Source: Turnera subulata
Lineage: Eukaryota; Streptophyta; Magnoliopsida; Malpighiales; Passifloraceae
DNA: 64,000 nucleotides
Direction of reading: 5' to 3'
NCBI GenBank assembly: GCA_028386065.3
Contig: JAKUCV010001470.1
Span: 139,471 to 203,470, forward strand
The translations under genes and the position numbers were made by a program. This document shows positions 43,641 to 57,256 of this stretch, piece after piece. Position 1 is the first letter of the stretch. Each line of letters begins with the position of its first letter. The notes under the pieces are model-generated. The model was not told the origin of the DNA. It saw only the letters and a program-made list of their open reading frames with translations, and searched no databases.

Positions 43641-46600
43641 TTATCTTGCCATAACCTGACGGGTAGATAATCCATCATCCGAGAAGTCAAGAAACAAATC
43701 ATCACTCTTACACAAAGCATAGACAATGTCAACCATGCTAGGCCTCTTTGCAGGATCTTTGTGCAGACAAGCAACTGCAATTGCCATTACACTCATCACA
43801 CTCTCCATTGAGCATGATTCCTCCACAAGAGTCTCATCCATCCATGTTTCCAATCTCTTAACTCTTCTCTCCTCATTACCCTCCAAAATCCCACCAGCTT
43901 TTGCCCACAGAACCTTGCCTTCCTCATCAATTGCTTGTTTGCCAGAGATTAGCTCAAGCAAAACCACACCAAATGAGAAGACATCCATTCTTGTTGACAC
44001 CACCCCGTCTGCTAAATATTCCGGGGCAATGTAGCCTTGAGTACCAACAATGTGCATTGTTATGGCGTTGCAGCCTGATTTTGCTAGTCCAAAGTTGGCA
44101 ATCTTGGCTCTCATGTTGGAGTCTAAGAGGATATTGCTGCTTTTGATGTCCTTGTGTACAACCCTTGGCCTTGTGTGCTCATGAATGTATTGCAGACCAT
44201 TTGCAACATCAACTGCAATGCGTAACCTTGTTTTCCAGTTTAGCTTCTCACTTTTGTTGTCATGTAACCAAGAATGCAAAGAGCCATTCTCTATGTACTC
44301 GTAGATCAAGTAGCAATTTGCGTCCTCTGGGTCTATGCAGAAGCCCTCTAGCCTCACCAAATTCCCATGGTTCACCTGCAGCAGACAAAATAATGATCTC
44401 CTTATACAACATTAACAAATGTTTCAGCTAAAATTGGAACTCTTGGCGTGGGCAAACTACATCCAAGTCACTGGGACCATTCCCGGTAAGTAACTACTAC
44501 TAATCAATCATGTACAGAAGAAACTGAAAGAAACAAAAATGTTTAAAGAAAAAGGCCATTGACCAAACGAGATTCCCAAACCAAAGAAGGAGATTATAAA
44601 ACGAATGAAGCCAAGGAATTAAAACTAAAGGAACCTGGATATGATGACATGGTAGGACCATCGTGGCTATGATCCAATTATTTACTAATGTCAGCAGTTA
44701 GTAGTCCCTAATAGGAAATAGCAGTCTCGTCAGCAGAACATCAAGTAGTTGATATATTATCTTTGGCGGCAGGTACATTCATTTATCTCCAAACTAATTA
44801 TTCTTTTAACAACATCTACAAACTAATCAAGCATATGAAGAAATGACAAACATGGTATTTCTCTAATCAATATCCAGGCACGACTTGGGTTGTCTGTGTT
44901 CTGATTTCATTACAAGTGGCATTATGCTTGAAGCGCGATGGAATAAACCACAATTGAAAAAAGAGGGAAGATGAAACCATTTTGGTTATGGGCTCTCCCT
45001 CCCTTGTGAATAACTCTGAATATCAGAATCCAAGAAAGTGGTCAATGCTGACGCAACAACTTGAGCTCATGTCATTTTCAATGTGTTTGATACTTAACTA
45101 ACATGACATTGATAACAAAATTTAAAACACCAGAAACTCTTAAAATAGACAGGTCACTCTACCTGGCTAAAATTTTATTGGCAATATAAAGTTAGAAAAT
45201 GCAGAATTTTATCGAAATCATACAGTGGTGTCCTTGTCCTCCGTAATATTCTGCATTTCTCAGTGTGTACCTGAATAAATGTTAATGTCCTTTGTTTTGT
45301 ATTAAACTTTATGTTTATGTTGCACTTATCCATCTTGCACAATAATTCAATCAGAGGAGGTTATGCAGTTTTCTCTACAGCCACTAACGATCACTACTAT
45401 GCAATGCTTATCAACCCTTCTATGTTGTTCCTGCTCGCTCTCTCATACCATAAACGAATGAATGTAAAATAACAGAGGCATATTGAATATTAACAAAAAC
45501 TAAGACAGTAAGTGAAAGAGGATGTATAGGTTCTCTTACCTTCTGTAAGATCTTGAGCTCCTCATAGGCATTCCACTTCATCTTCTTGATGGCATAGGCC
45601 TCATCACTGATGAAACCCTTATACACAGACCCATGAATCAAGCAATCATCACTAAAGTCATCAGTTGCTTCTTTCAGTTCCTCAATCTTGAAAACTCTGT
45701 ACTTGTCCAAGCACTCTGAAACATCTGCCATCAAATTCACTTCCATATTCAACCCTTTCCCTCCCCCATGGAGAGGCTTCTCCTCATCTCTTCCCATTTC
45801 TCTGTTCATCATCACAACCTCTCTGTAAACCCAAAACCCAATAACCATAACCAGCAAAGCCCCAAGAATCCCAGTCCCAACTGCTAGTCCTGTAATCAAA
45901 CCTTTCTTCTCAGTCTTGCCGCCAGAAGATAAAGAAGGGGCAACTATAGGCTGAGTCAACTCTGGAAGCTGACTGACTGGGATGAAAATTGTGTCGAAAG
46001 GCTTTATGTTATTGCCATTAACATCAACAATAGACTTTGTTTCAACTCCAAACCTTGAAGCAACCTGGGACAGGTCATCAGAAGGCTGAAACACATAAGA
46101 TACAAGATAATTCACCCGGTTCTGCAACTGGGTTTGATTAGGACACTTGCAAAATATAGGAAATATGACTTCTGTTCCTATCTGGAGCAGAGTTGGAATA
46201 AGGGTGGGGTTGACAACTTCAACGGAATGGTAGGTAGTGAGATTCTGGTAAAGAAAAGTGGATACATGGTAGAAAGTGTCGTCCTTCTTGATGGTGTAAC
46301 TAAGGTTAGCATAAGAGATACTGAAACTGGAGTTGACGGTGTTGCAAGAGCATGATAAAGGCACAAAGAGGGGCTGGTTTGGGACAAGTGGCGATGAAGG
46401 AGAGGAGACGTTGCTTGGTTTGGATATCATGGCACGGCTAACCGAGAAAAGATCACCAATGGAAGCCAGGTCAAGGAGGGAAGGAGATGTGGCTCTGTAG
46501 AAAGCATAAGCCTGACATGGGTAGCCGGCAGCAGCAGCAGGAGTCTGGTTGTTGACTTTGCAGGTGTAGCCTTGAGAGGTTGGTTCACTTAGTTGGGCTT

Positions 46601-46676
46601 GCAAGTGGTGGAGAAGATAGTTGCAGGAGAGGAAGAAAAGGAAGGAGGATACTATTAACTGGGGTTGGCTTTTCAT
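43641..46676 (-). CDS. LysM receptor-like pseudokinase, LYK5/LYK4 type
   Basis: Two exons, 46676-45540 and 44375-43641, give 623 residues, in the usual 610-665 range. ATG 46676 is chosen because it starts a clean signal peptide; an upstream in-frame ATG (46769) would add 31 residues. The ectodomain has CxC-type cysteines (GYTCKV, CSCNTV, FCKCPNQT) and three LysM modules (YTIKKDDTFYHVS, SYVFQPSDDLSQVASRFGV, NIKPFDTIFIPV). The membrane helix is GLAVGTGILGALLVMVIGFW (about 263-284). The kinase has Lys in AIKKMKWN but lacks a proper glycine loop (IHGSVYKG), reads HKD for HRD (VVHKDIKSSNILL) and NFG for DFG, so it is probably inactive. LYK5/LYK4 proteins bind chitin at the plasma membrane and signal through CERK1. 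The intron (1.16 kb) contains the left breakpoint of the segmental duplication. Confidence 0.93.
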
Positions 46677-46769
46677 TTTTTGAGTTTCTCTTGCAGATTT
46701 GGTGACAAAGAGATATATGCGAGTGTACAGTTCCGAGAGAGGGAAGAGGAAACTAAAAGCTCTTTTCAT

Positions 46770-48655
46770 TTATCTCTTACTCTCTTACTAATACCCGGAA
46801 AATAGACCTTATTTTTGGTCAACTGTGGAATGATGTTTAGAAATTATCATCACCCCTATCAATGAGTAGGGTCAAGTCCACCAACTATATGTTCAAGGAT
46901 TTATGGGTCATCTTGATTTGGACGTCTTCCCCAAGCTCAACTGGTAGAATAGGTTAATGACTAGTTTAAGAAATTTCAACTATATTTTTACTCCATTCTA
47001 GCATAAAATAACAAAAGGGAAAACTTACCCGAGGATGTTCCTCAAAATCAAGCTATATATAGATGCCTTAAGTGTCATCCAAAAGGGCTATAACAAAACG
47101 AATAGATGTAGACTTGCAATCTGGGTTGCTTCAACCTTAACTAAATAAGCAACTACAGAATGGCAGACCTACAAGTGACCTAGTTTGCTGAGGAAATGTG
47201 GAAAAATGAACTCATCCAAATTTATTTAGAGGCTGCTGGTTTTGATGGTACAATTCCACAGAAATGTTGAAATGAATTTGTGTTTGTCTCAATAATATGG
47301 TAAAGGAGCATTTTGTGTACTCATAATTAGCCTAATCAAGCGCCAAATCTTGACACCATCCAGTTGGCCGCCTTATGCGACCCTGGTGGAAGCGAGTGGA
47401 ATTGTGAGCATAATTGTCTGCTCCATCACATGCTGATGAAAGGAAAAATGAAACCTTGAAAGCACTTTTGCACAAAATATGGAAAATAGACTAATGGAGG
47501 GTCTAAACGTGGGCAAGAGGCCAAAAATAATCAAGAATGATATTGTTCTTTTCTGAACATTGAAAACAATATCTAGACTTCTTCAACTATCAATTTCAAT
47601 CATGGGTAAATGGTATTCATCATCTTCTCCTTTCCTTTTTCTCACATATATGACCTTCCATTACTTTCTGCCACCCACATACTTTGTCTAGATAAATGAG
47701 TCCTTGTGGTTATATTTTATATATAGGTTCTAATTAACTTCTAAGTCTAACCTGTAATTGACCCGCTATATGGTACGGAGTTTCTTATTCTAATAAGAAA
47801 GAGGCAAAGGGAAAATGGCAATCGGATTCTGAGAAATCTTTCCCTTGATCAAGGCATATATGGTGCTTACAGATTGTGGTACAGCAAGTCTCAGTCAGGT
47901 CCAAACCATTTAGAAGTGTCGTCACGGAAAGAAAATGAGGAGGAGAAATTTTAAAACAAGACAATAAGCAGCACACATTTACTGCCAGCTGCTCAGTAAA
48001 CGCAATTAGTCAACCGCAATTGTTTTTTAACACATCAACCATATTAGTTTATTCTATTGTAGTAGAATCAGGATTAGTTTTATGTAAATAGGTAAATTAC
48101 TCCTAGGTTTCTGTTTACTTATTTACACATGAATATAGTAAAAGGAAATTAGGAAACTGGCATGCCACCAAATATGAGACTGGAAATGAATTAACTATAC
48201 TATTTCGTAGCATTCATACTCTGCACCGACATTAGTTAGTTGAGGTTATTCCAGCATCTGTAACTGTAAGAACTACTATACATGCTATCCCGCTCTAGAT
48301 GACTTGAAAGGGCACAGTGGTCTTCGTTGATTCATAAATAATTAATTGTCTCACACTTATGCTTCAGTGTAAATATGAGACCAAATTTTTAGTGTTGAAT
48401 GGTCCTGTCTTTTGCTTATCTGATAGTCTTGAAACTCTTCCTGATATGATTGGCATCCTCCTGATATGATGTGGAAGAAGGTTTGGAAATGGAGAGGTAC
48501 TTATAAGAGAGCTAAAACTTGTTATGTCATAATATATACGAAGATAACGTATAAATAAGATGTCAAAACTAGGGAATACATAAACTATACATTATCATGA
48601 GCAGTGCCATTTATAAAGCAACAAATAAAACTATGTTCCTGCCAAGATAGGAACT
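46770..48655. other. Non-coding stretch upstream of LYK and downstream of PnsB5
   Basis: No supported exon. Only its last ~180 bp (from about 48480) are retained in duplication unit 2. Confidence 0.5.
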
Positions 48656-49928
48656 CTATCTCTTGGTTATGTCATCGTTTACTATAGTGAAATCCCAGAG
48701 GTGTCCATATTTCTCATTGAAGTCCCAAATGCTCATGGTATTGTAGTCGTTGATTAACTTGTCACGGGCTCCCCTCTCCATATTGTATATTTGGGGCTCA
48801 AAGTTGTGAGGCTGGTCTGGTTTATCCATCTCAATTATGCAGAACACTATTGTAAACAGAGCCGCGCCGATGTAAAGATACTCTCCCTGCAAGGCAAGAA
48901 GAGATCATTAATAATCAGCCTTTGGTTCAAGAATTGTGACTGGACAAATTTATTTCATTGTGCCTTAGATATTAATTACCGGCACATTGAAATACATCCC
49001 GGCAGCAATTGCTGGAAGGAAGAGCCATGAGATGAACCCTACAAAACCAAATGAGAAAAGAGAGAGCTAAAGTGTTTAGTCTTATCATATATAATCTACC
49101 AACAGGGCAATCTAATCCAAATTCTAGTAACGTGATATTACCCTGAAATCCTGTTGGAGTACCTACTGCTTCTATATCACTCATGATTCCTCCCCAGAAT
49201 GTAATGTCTGCATAAGAAAAGTCAGGCAGGCTAGAGCCAATTAGTGACAAGCCCTGTAGGTAAGTGGGTCCAATACAAAAACTTCAAATTGCAGATCCTC
49301 TAATCCTCCTCAGTGGTTTACCGGAAAATCCCAACAAAATGAGCAAGACTCTTGTAGTTGCACCAGAAACATTAATTTATCATCAGTTCATACACCTGGA
49401 TTTGTATTGATTGAACCACATAGACCACTAGCATATCCACTGTTATAAGCACAGAAAAACTGATAAAAACACACCCCAAGAACAATCCTATCAAACAAGT
49501 GACTTACCTTTGTGCTGGTCTTCACTATAGGTGTGGTGGCCATCCCAAATCCCATACTCAAAATCCTCCTGCATTCAAAACAACACAATTAAACTCATGT
49601 TAACAAACACCAATTTCCAGACATACAAAGGCAACAATCAAGCTAAACTTAGTTTTTGGGATATCGGAGCAAAACTAACAGGATCAACACCGGGTGTTCT
49701 ATAGTAGTCAACGGGGTCTTCATTGAGGTCAGGCTCTATATACTGAAATTTAGCATTCAATCTAGTAGAGCTGTATCTACCACCACTGTCGTTACTGCTA
49801 CAAAAACCCTTGTACAGCTTGAGGGTTTTGATCTGGTTCAACACCTTTGAACCGGCATCCAACTTGCTAGAGCTGATTTTAGGCACTGGTGGATTCGCTA
49901 GAAATGAGAGTGAAGAGCACACTGCCAT
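48656..49928 (-). CDS. PnsB5: Photosynthetic NDH subunit of subcomplex B 5, chloroplastic
   Basis: Five exons: 49928-49680, 49568-49508, 49207-49142, 49038-48980, 48886-48656, all GT..AG, total 666 nt = 221 residues (Arabidopsis NDH18/PnsB5 is about 212). The first ~45 residues are Ser/Lys-rich and look like a chloroplast transit peptide (MAVCSSLSFLANPPVPKISS). The mature part has IEPDLNEDPVDYYRTPGVDP, a membrane segment FISWLFLPAIAAGMYFNVP followed by EYLYIGAALFTIVFCIIEMD, and the conserved tail PQIYNMERGARDKLI and NTMSIWDFNEKYG. PnsB5 is a membrane-anchored subunit of the chloroplast NADH dehydrogenase-like complex in cyclic electron flow. It is divergently arranged with AARE (about 1 kb between start codons). 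Confidence 0.93.
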
Positions 49929-50964
49929 TTTCTTCTCTCTCTTTTTTTTTTTCCTCTTACAGGTGAGTTACTAACTTTGCCTTATCCTGTTCTTTTTGTA
50001 TACTGGAACTGGAAGAGCGCCCTTCAATGCCCGCCTTTTCTTTCTCTCGTTATTATCGTTAAGGAAGATATTCGAGTCACAGCACTCTTGCAAAAGACGC
50101 CCGTGAAACCCCATCTCCCGTTGCGCCACGTGTCTATAGTCGGTTGAGATATTTATCCGCTTTTGGGCTTTTTCTTTAAAAAAATTCCTTGGTGGGCTCA
50201 CGTGACGTGGATCGTCGTTTGTGGTCAGTTTGGACATGCAAAAACGAATCCAATTCCACACCTTAGTGTTAGTGTAAAGAAATACTAATTGGTATTAATT
50301 GGACAAAAAAAATATACTAATTGGTAATAACGAAACAAAATCAGTATTGAAACAGCTTTATTTTTTATAGGCTAAATAAACTGGGTTAGCCTAGCCAGGA
50401 GGAATCTACATATCAATCAATAATCAGAGAAGAAAGTGATAATACTAAAAATAATAAAAATATCTAAAGTTGGTAGTATTATTGAAATGCAAATGGCACC
50501 TAAAGATGCTCAAAAGAAATTATATGGCACCAAAAGTATTGGCCTCTCTACACTTTTATATCAGCAGAGGCACCTGCTACAATTGGTCTCTACACAAGAA
50601 CCTGCGTCTGTCTCCACCAAAATTCCCTCCTTTCCTATCGCTTCCTCGCACTCTCACCATCACTCCATCCCTAACAAGCACTCCCTATTCCCTGTCCTTG
50701 TAAGCTTCACTACTATAACTCCCTCTCCCTATCCTCTGTATTCCCTTTTAGTGTTTTATGTTTTATCTGTTCCTTTTGTGCATTGCTACCCAGAGTGATG
50801 ATATAGGATACATTTGTAGTAACTTCATATTGGGTTTGGAGTAAAGTTTGATTCTTTGAACTTGAAATTAAGCGGGATTGATGATTCTTTTCGTGGGTAG
50901 TTGTGGTTGTGTTTAAATTTTGTTTCTTTCAATGTGTAGTAAAAGACTTTTTGCCGTTCAAGCC
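49929..50964. promoter_or_regulatory. Shared divergent promoter region, PnsB5 / AARE
   Basis: 1036 bp between the two start codons. A CT-rich tract next to PnsB5 and ACGTG cores near 50129 and 50200 (CACGTG-like, typical of light or ABA responsive plant promoters) are visible. A possible AARE leader intron ends at the AG near 50938 (TTTCAATGTGTAG). The duplicated counterpart at 59967-61394 carries a solo LTR. Confidence 0.4.
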
Positions 50965-53900
50965 ATGGATGCTTCTTCTGAAACTGCTCCAACAAAGGAG
51001 CTCCCAATTGGGTTGGACCCAAATACCGAGGAAGACTATGCTTCGCTTTCCAAGTTGCTTCAAGAGTTCACTCGTATCCCCAGCATTGACAAGGCCTGGA
51101 CTTTTAAGTCTAAGAGCGGTAAGACTTCTGCTTTTGTGTGATTTTGGAGATTTTTTGTCTGTCACCTTTTTGGATTTCTATGGATCATGATTGATTAAAA
51201 TATTGATATAGGAAGAGGGACCCATGCAATGTTCTTGAGTAGTCAACCAAATCTTTTGGCTAATAAGAAGAGGAAATTTATTTCATCTGCTAGTATCTCA
51301 AAGGAGGGTGGCAATTCAGTGAACTTTGAATGGGCTCCGTTTCCTGTTGAGTTGACTGGTGTGTCAACCGTAGTTCCATCACCATCAGGATCCAAGCTTC
51401 TTGTGGTTAGGAATCCTGAAAATGAATCTGCTGTACATTTTGAAATCTGGAGTCAAGGCCAGGTTGAAAAGGAGTTCCAAATCCCTCAATCCGTTCATGG
51501 ATCTGTATATACTGATGGATGGTGAGCGATGATGTGGCTTTAGCGTTTGCATTTCTTTCTTTGTCTTAGTGTTTATCAGGTGCTGTATTTACAGTTTTCC
51601 TGTGCATCTCTTTAGTTGTGTAAGCTGTTTACTACTTTTTAAGTGTTAGTACAGCCTTTGAAGACCTTTAATTGTTGAATTACGAAATACTTTGTATAGG
51701 TTTGAGGGAATCTCATGGAATTCTGATGAAACATTCATTGCATATATTGCTGAGGAACCTGTTCCCCCCAAGCCTACTTTTAGTGATATTGGGTATAAGA
51801 AAGGTGGGTCAACGGATAAGGACTGTGGCAACTGGAAAGGCCAAGGGGAATGGCAGGAGGACTGGGGAGAATCCTACGCTGGAAAAAGGCAGCCCGCACT
51901 CTTTGTCATCAATGTTAATAGGTATTACACTCTACTAATTGCTAAATTGACTAATCGGTTTTGTTTGGATGCCAAACCCTTACAACTGATGTTTGTTCAG
52001 TGGACAGGTTCAACCTGTTAAAGGAATTGCAAAATCTTTAAGTGTCGGTCAGGTTGTGTGGGCTCCACAAACTGAAGATTCATATCAGTACTTGGTTTCT
52101 GTGGGTTGGTCATCTGACCCAAGGAAACTAGGAATAAAATACTGCTACAACAGGTCATGTGCATTATATGCTCTTAGGGCACCAGTTTACAAATCAGAAA
52201 ATGGTGAATTAGAGATCAAGTAGGTAACTTGTTATAGTATGGATTATGATATATTACATCTTATTTCTGCTTGTGAATTATGTTGGATGGTATATCTTTA
52301 ATTTCAATGCATTTGTAAACTTTCCAGAGATAGTTCAGCTGAAGATTCACCTGTGCTTAATCTAACTCAAAGCATAAGTAGTGCCTTCCTTCCAACTTTC
52401 AGGTATGCCTTCATCTCGAAATATTTGTGAGGCTTGAACGGGGTCTGTTCGAGTTCTTTCTCAATCTCGATGGAAATTTTATTAGTTAGCGAAAAGTTGT
52501 TTAAGTTCTTCTGTAAATGCTTAGACATGTTTGTAACTATCAGCTTTTCCTCGTTGTTCTACATTTCCAATCGTACCACATAAGTGGAAGCAATTAAATA
52601 CAAAAGATCATATATGTGTAAAACCAATCTCAGCCTTTTTGAGCTGATTTTTGTGGAATTTCTCTGATTCTGTTTCCCTGTCCAGCCCTGATGGAAGGTC
52701 CCTAGTGTTTCTATCTGCAAAAAGTTCTGTGGATTCAGGAGCACATTGTACAACAAACTCACTTCACAAGATTGATTGGCCAGCCCATACGCAGCTTTCT
52801 TCAACAACTAAAATTATTGATGTTGTAAGTTCTTCATTGTTAGCTTCTTATTTTGTTAAGTCATTTGTCATCACTCCTTTTGCACCCAAAACTTGGATTA
52901 TCGCGCACAGTTGAGAAAGTTATGAACATTGAACTGATATAAAGCATATTAAATGCTTGGAAAAAACCTTTTTAAGCTCATAAAACTATGAGATAGGAAA
53001 ATTTTATGTGTTGTGTTCTGTGTTTCTGTTTTTGCTAGCCAGGGAAAGGTATGCCTTACTTCTAGCATGCTAATAGGCAGCAAGAAGGGCTTTATGATTA
53101 TGTTTTACTACCTTCTATGCAAGCTTCAGTGAATGGCGGTGAATCTTTTTCTGCTCTTATGGTTGATGTTTTCTAATCGTACAACAATGGTATGAATTAC
53201 ATCTAAGGAGAAAAGAGAGGTTTTAGTATGGATCGGATCAAGTTTTGTCATAAATTTCTCTTAGTAACATCAAATAAGAGAAAATAAACTATTATACTGA
53301 GAAAGAGAAAAGGGAAATAAAGTTGGTATTTTTGAAGATCATCCTTTCTTTATTGTCCTAAATACTGTGTTAAACAGGGCATCTTTTTTGCACAGTTGTT
53401 ATGAACTTCATATACATGCACTAAAAAATGCAATATTTAACTGACACTGTTATTCCATATAATTATTGCAGATTCCTACAGTACAGTGTCCAGAGGATGG
53501 TTGCTTCCCTGGGCTTTACTTCTCAGGTCTTCTTACTAATCCATGGCTTTCTGATGGATGTACTATGATATTATCTTCATTTTGGGGCAGCAGAGAAGCT
53601 ATACTTTCTGTGAATGTGTTGAGGTAACTGTAGTCTCATGTCTTCTATCATTACCTTTATAAACTTGTCTGATAATCCATTGAATTATATGTTTGTCTGC
53701 TCAGTGGTGAAGTATCATGCATCAGTCCTAAGGACTCGAACTTCTCATGGAATCTTCTTTCTCTTGATGGTGACGACATTATTGCTGGTAGAACCAAACT
53801 CTGACCCTGGCTGACCTGGCTACTAAAGTGAAGAGAATTTACTAAAAGCTGAATCTTATTTCCCCTCATTTCAGTATCTAGCAGTCCAATAGATATCCCC

Positions 53901-56698
53901 AAAATCAAGTATGGTTGTGTTGGTGAGAAACTGACCAAAAATGCTGCATGGAGGTGGTTGGATGTATCAAGTCCAATATGCAAGTCTTCTGAGAAGGTTT
54001 ATATAACTGGTTTTCCATTTAGTGTTATGAACTTAAATATCTTGTTTCTGTCATTATTTGTCTTTGTGATGCTCAAAGGGCCTCTTGATGAAACAGGTTA
54101 GAACTTTGCTCTCATCTCAGCAGTTTGATATACTGAAGATTCCTGTAAAGGATGTTTCTGATTGCCAGACAAAAGGTATGAGTATGGAACATAAGTTTGC
54201 ACAAAAGTTTGTCTTATGTTGGATACATTGGCTTGAAAGCTAATATTTTATAGCTATGCATCATACCGATAGTGTATTCCCATATTTAATTCAAAACTCA
54301 ATTCCAGTCTCCAGAATGATGATGCCTACAAGTTTAAACCACCCAGTTCTGCTATAGCAGTGATTTATGAGATGCAAAACTAAATTGTCCCTTCGAGTTT
54401 CATTCTGCTTAACATCTGATGTCTTTTTTTATTTTCCTTTTTATATGCAAAGAAAATGCAAGGAAATATCAAATGCATGCACTTGTAGAGAGGAACACCT
54501 GAACCACAATTTTTAGCATCTACTTGGTGAATAATATTGATCTTGTTACCTTCTTCTACTTCTCACAGGTGCTGCTAAACCTTTTGAAGTCATATATGTG
54601 TCTTCAAATTCTGAGAAGAATGATGCTTGCAATCCATTGATAGTCATGCTTCATGGTGGTCCTCACTCTGTCTCCTTGTCAAGCTATTCAAGGCCCTTGG
54701 CATTTCTGTCTTCCATCGGTTACAGCTTGTTGATTGTGAATTACAGGTCAGAGAAAGCTTTGACTTTTTTGTTCTGAACTCAGAACAAGAATCTATTATC
54801 TCCATATGTGATTATGCTTTTAGCAATGCTAACATATCACTCCCTCTCTATATATATACTATGTGTATATCTGCATCCTCCTACAAAATTTAAATATGAG
54901 AAAAGAAGATCAAAATTAAGTTCTCTGCCTTGAGATAGAGCTGATATGACCTTTCTATTCTTCTCCAGCCTGTAACTGTATCTTCTTCCATAAGTTGGCA
55001 TGAAAAGAGAAGTGTCCCCTTCTCGTCAGTTTCTGTCATTATGTTCAAAGAAGCTGATTGAAATAGCCTGCCTGCGCCTGTTATTTGTCTCAAACTATTT
55101 CTTAGAATGACTGCCTTTCCACAAAACCATAAATTTAAGGCAAACTTGACTATCTGTTAAGCTTTTCATCAGTGTACAAGCAACAAAATTCGTTTATGCA
55201 CTGGGTTTCAGCTTCGGATATGTACATTGATATATATCTACTATATATTTCTATTTTAATATTTATTCAAGTGCTTTCTAATACTTCAGTTGATGACAGA
55301 GGCTCTCTAGGATTTGGCGAGGAAGCTCTGCAATCTCTTCCAGGAAAAATCGGATCTCAGGTGCTTTGTGTCTGTCTACATTTTTATGATCCCTTTGGTA
55401 GTTTGGTTGGGAGTTGGGTGGCCGAGTCTTCTTTGCCAGAGATTTGATTTTCTTAGGATAGGTTTTGTTTCTGTGAAAGGATGATGTTGTACTTTATCCT
55501 GTTACCTTTTGCTTGTAGCGCACACATTGTGCCTAATCATCAACGGATAGTATTTATGAGAAATTTTACCATAGTTTCTTAATTTGAACAGGATGTCAAT
55601 GATGTCCTTACAGCTATAGACCATGTCATTGGCACCGGGCTTGCCAATCCCTCTAAAATAGCTGTCCTTGGTGGTTCCCATGGTGGGTTTCTCACAACTC
55701 ACTTAATTGGCCAGGTGGGATTAGTAACTTACATTATGATGCCATGGCGTCCTGATTGCTAGGTCTCTTTAGTAGACAGGATATATAGTTTTGAACAGGG
55801 TCTTCTCCTAAATTAGAGATCTCTTTGCAAATTTGTGCAGGCACCAGATAAATTTGCTGCAGCAGCTGCCAGAAATCCTGTATGTAACCTTGCTTCAATG
55901 GTCGGAATCACAGACATCCCTGATTGGTGCTACTTGGAGTCCTACGGAATTGCTGGAAAGAGTAAATATACAGAAGCACCTTCTGCAGAGGACCTGGCAC
56001 TCTTCCACAGCAAGTCTCCCATATCCTATATCTCGGAAGTATGTTGCTCAAAACTTGTTCTCTGTTATGCTGTTACTAGGCTGTTTCCGCAGTTTTGGAC
56101 TCAGCAGTTAAATATGCCAAGTGGTTTATAGCTTACAGTAGTAACTCTATAATGTCATAATGTGGCAATATCTGCAGGTCAAAACACCTACCCTCATGCT
56201 TATAGGTGCTCAGGATCTTCGTGTGCCAATGTCCAACGGCTTGCAAGTGAGTATGATTTTTTATTAATGAATGAACTTTTATAGTTGTATGATTTAGTAA
56301 ATGCAACCTGAGAATGGATAATTAGTTTGACTTTGTGAGTTTTTTCCATTTTTACTTGTTTACATTGTGTTGGGATAAGATCAACACGACATAGATGGAA
56401 CTAATGAGTTGATTATTCATATCTATAGTACGCAAGAGCGTTGAAAGAGAAAGGAGTTGACGTCAAAGTCCTCATCTTTCCCAATGATATTCATCCAATT
56501 AACAGGTAAAGATGTTGTGTCTCACAATGATTTTATTCATCTTTAGACTTTCTAGTTTATCTGACCAAAGGTCAAGTTCAAAGTTGGTTCAGGTCTCACA
56601 TGAAATCCATGTTTCCTTCTTTTTTTTACTGCAGACCGCAATCTGACTTTGAAACTTTCCTAAACATTGGAGTGTGGTTCAACAAGTATTGCAAATGA
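50965..56698 (+). CDS. AARE: Acylamino-acid-releasing enzyme (acylaminoacyl peptidase, S9C)
   Basis: Seventeen exons: 50965-51118, 51212-51521, 51700-51921, 52001-52219, 52328-52402, 52686-52824, 53472-53623, 53705-53787, 53875-53996, 54097-54175, 54569-54746, 55300-55360, 55592-55714, 55841-56038, 56178-56246, 56429-56505, 56635-56698. They sum to 2325 nt = 774 residues (Arabidopsis AARE 764). The N-terminal part is the beta-propeller (ISWNSDETFIAYIAE, FSPDGRSLVFLSA). The C-terminal hydrolase domain has the oxyanion HGGPH, nucleophile GGSHGG, Asp in GAQDLRVP and His in NDIH, a complete triad. It removes N-acylated residues from peptides and degrades oxidised proteins in cytosol and plastid. 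ATG 50965 is chosen as the start; an in-frame ATG at 50932 would add 11 residues. Confidence 0.95.
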
Positions 56699-57149
56699 AG
56701 TCTCAATCTTACATCCTTCACGCCTCGCTGATGGCCCTGGGTGTCGAAGTGTAAAAAGATATGGTTGTCAGGGAAATTTTAGTCACTCTAACTGACTAAA
56801 ATTTTATTGGCAATACAAAGTTAGAAAATGCCGAGTTTTATCGGAATCATACAGTGGTGTCCTTGTCCCCGTAATATTCTGTTTTTCTCAATGTATACCC
56901 TGAATATATGTGTCTTTGTTTGGTATTAAATTTTATGTTTATGTTGCCATATTCATCTTGCACAATAATTCAATCAGAGGAGGAGGTTATGCACTTTTCT
57001 CTACAACCACTAAGATCACTACTATGCAATGCTTATCAACCTTTCTTTGTTGTTCCTGCTCACCCTCTCATACCATAATGTAAAATAACAGAGGCTATTA
57101 ACAAAATCTAAGACAGTAAGTGAAAGAGGATGTATAGGTTCTCTTACCT

Positions 57150-57256
57150 TCTGTAAGATCTCGAGCTCCTCATAGGCATTCCACTTCATCTTCTTGATGG
57201 CATAGGCCTCACTATTGATGAAACCCTTATACACAGACCCATGAATCAAGCAAGGT
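57150..57256 (-). pseudogene. LYK exon 1 relic in duplication unit 2
   Basis: Encodes CLIHGSVYKGFINSEAYAIK and the following EELEILQK with the original splice donor, matching the end of LYK exon 1 at 45540-45650. The ectodomain, membrane helix and second exon are all absent. Homology breaks abruptly at 57256. Confidence 0.9.

Larger units (their letters stand above)
45153..53340. repeat. Tandem segmental duplication, unit 1 (part paired within the window)
   Basis: Colinear with 56782-63797. Paired blocks are the LYK intron and exon 1 end (45153-45660 with 56782-57256), PnsB5 (48480-49985 with 57593-59033) and the AARE 5' region through exon 6 (49990-53340 with 59967-63797). Coding exons differ by roughly 2% (4 of 219 bases in AARE exon 4). 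Confidence 0.95.
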
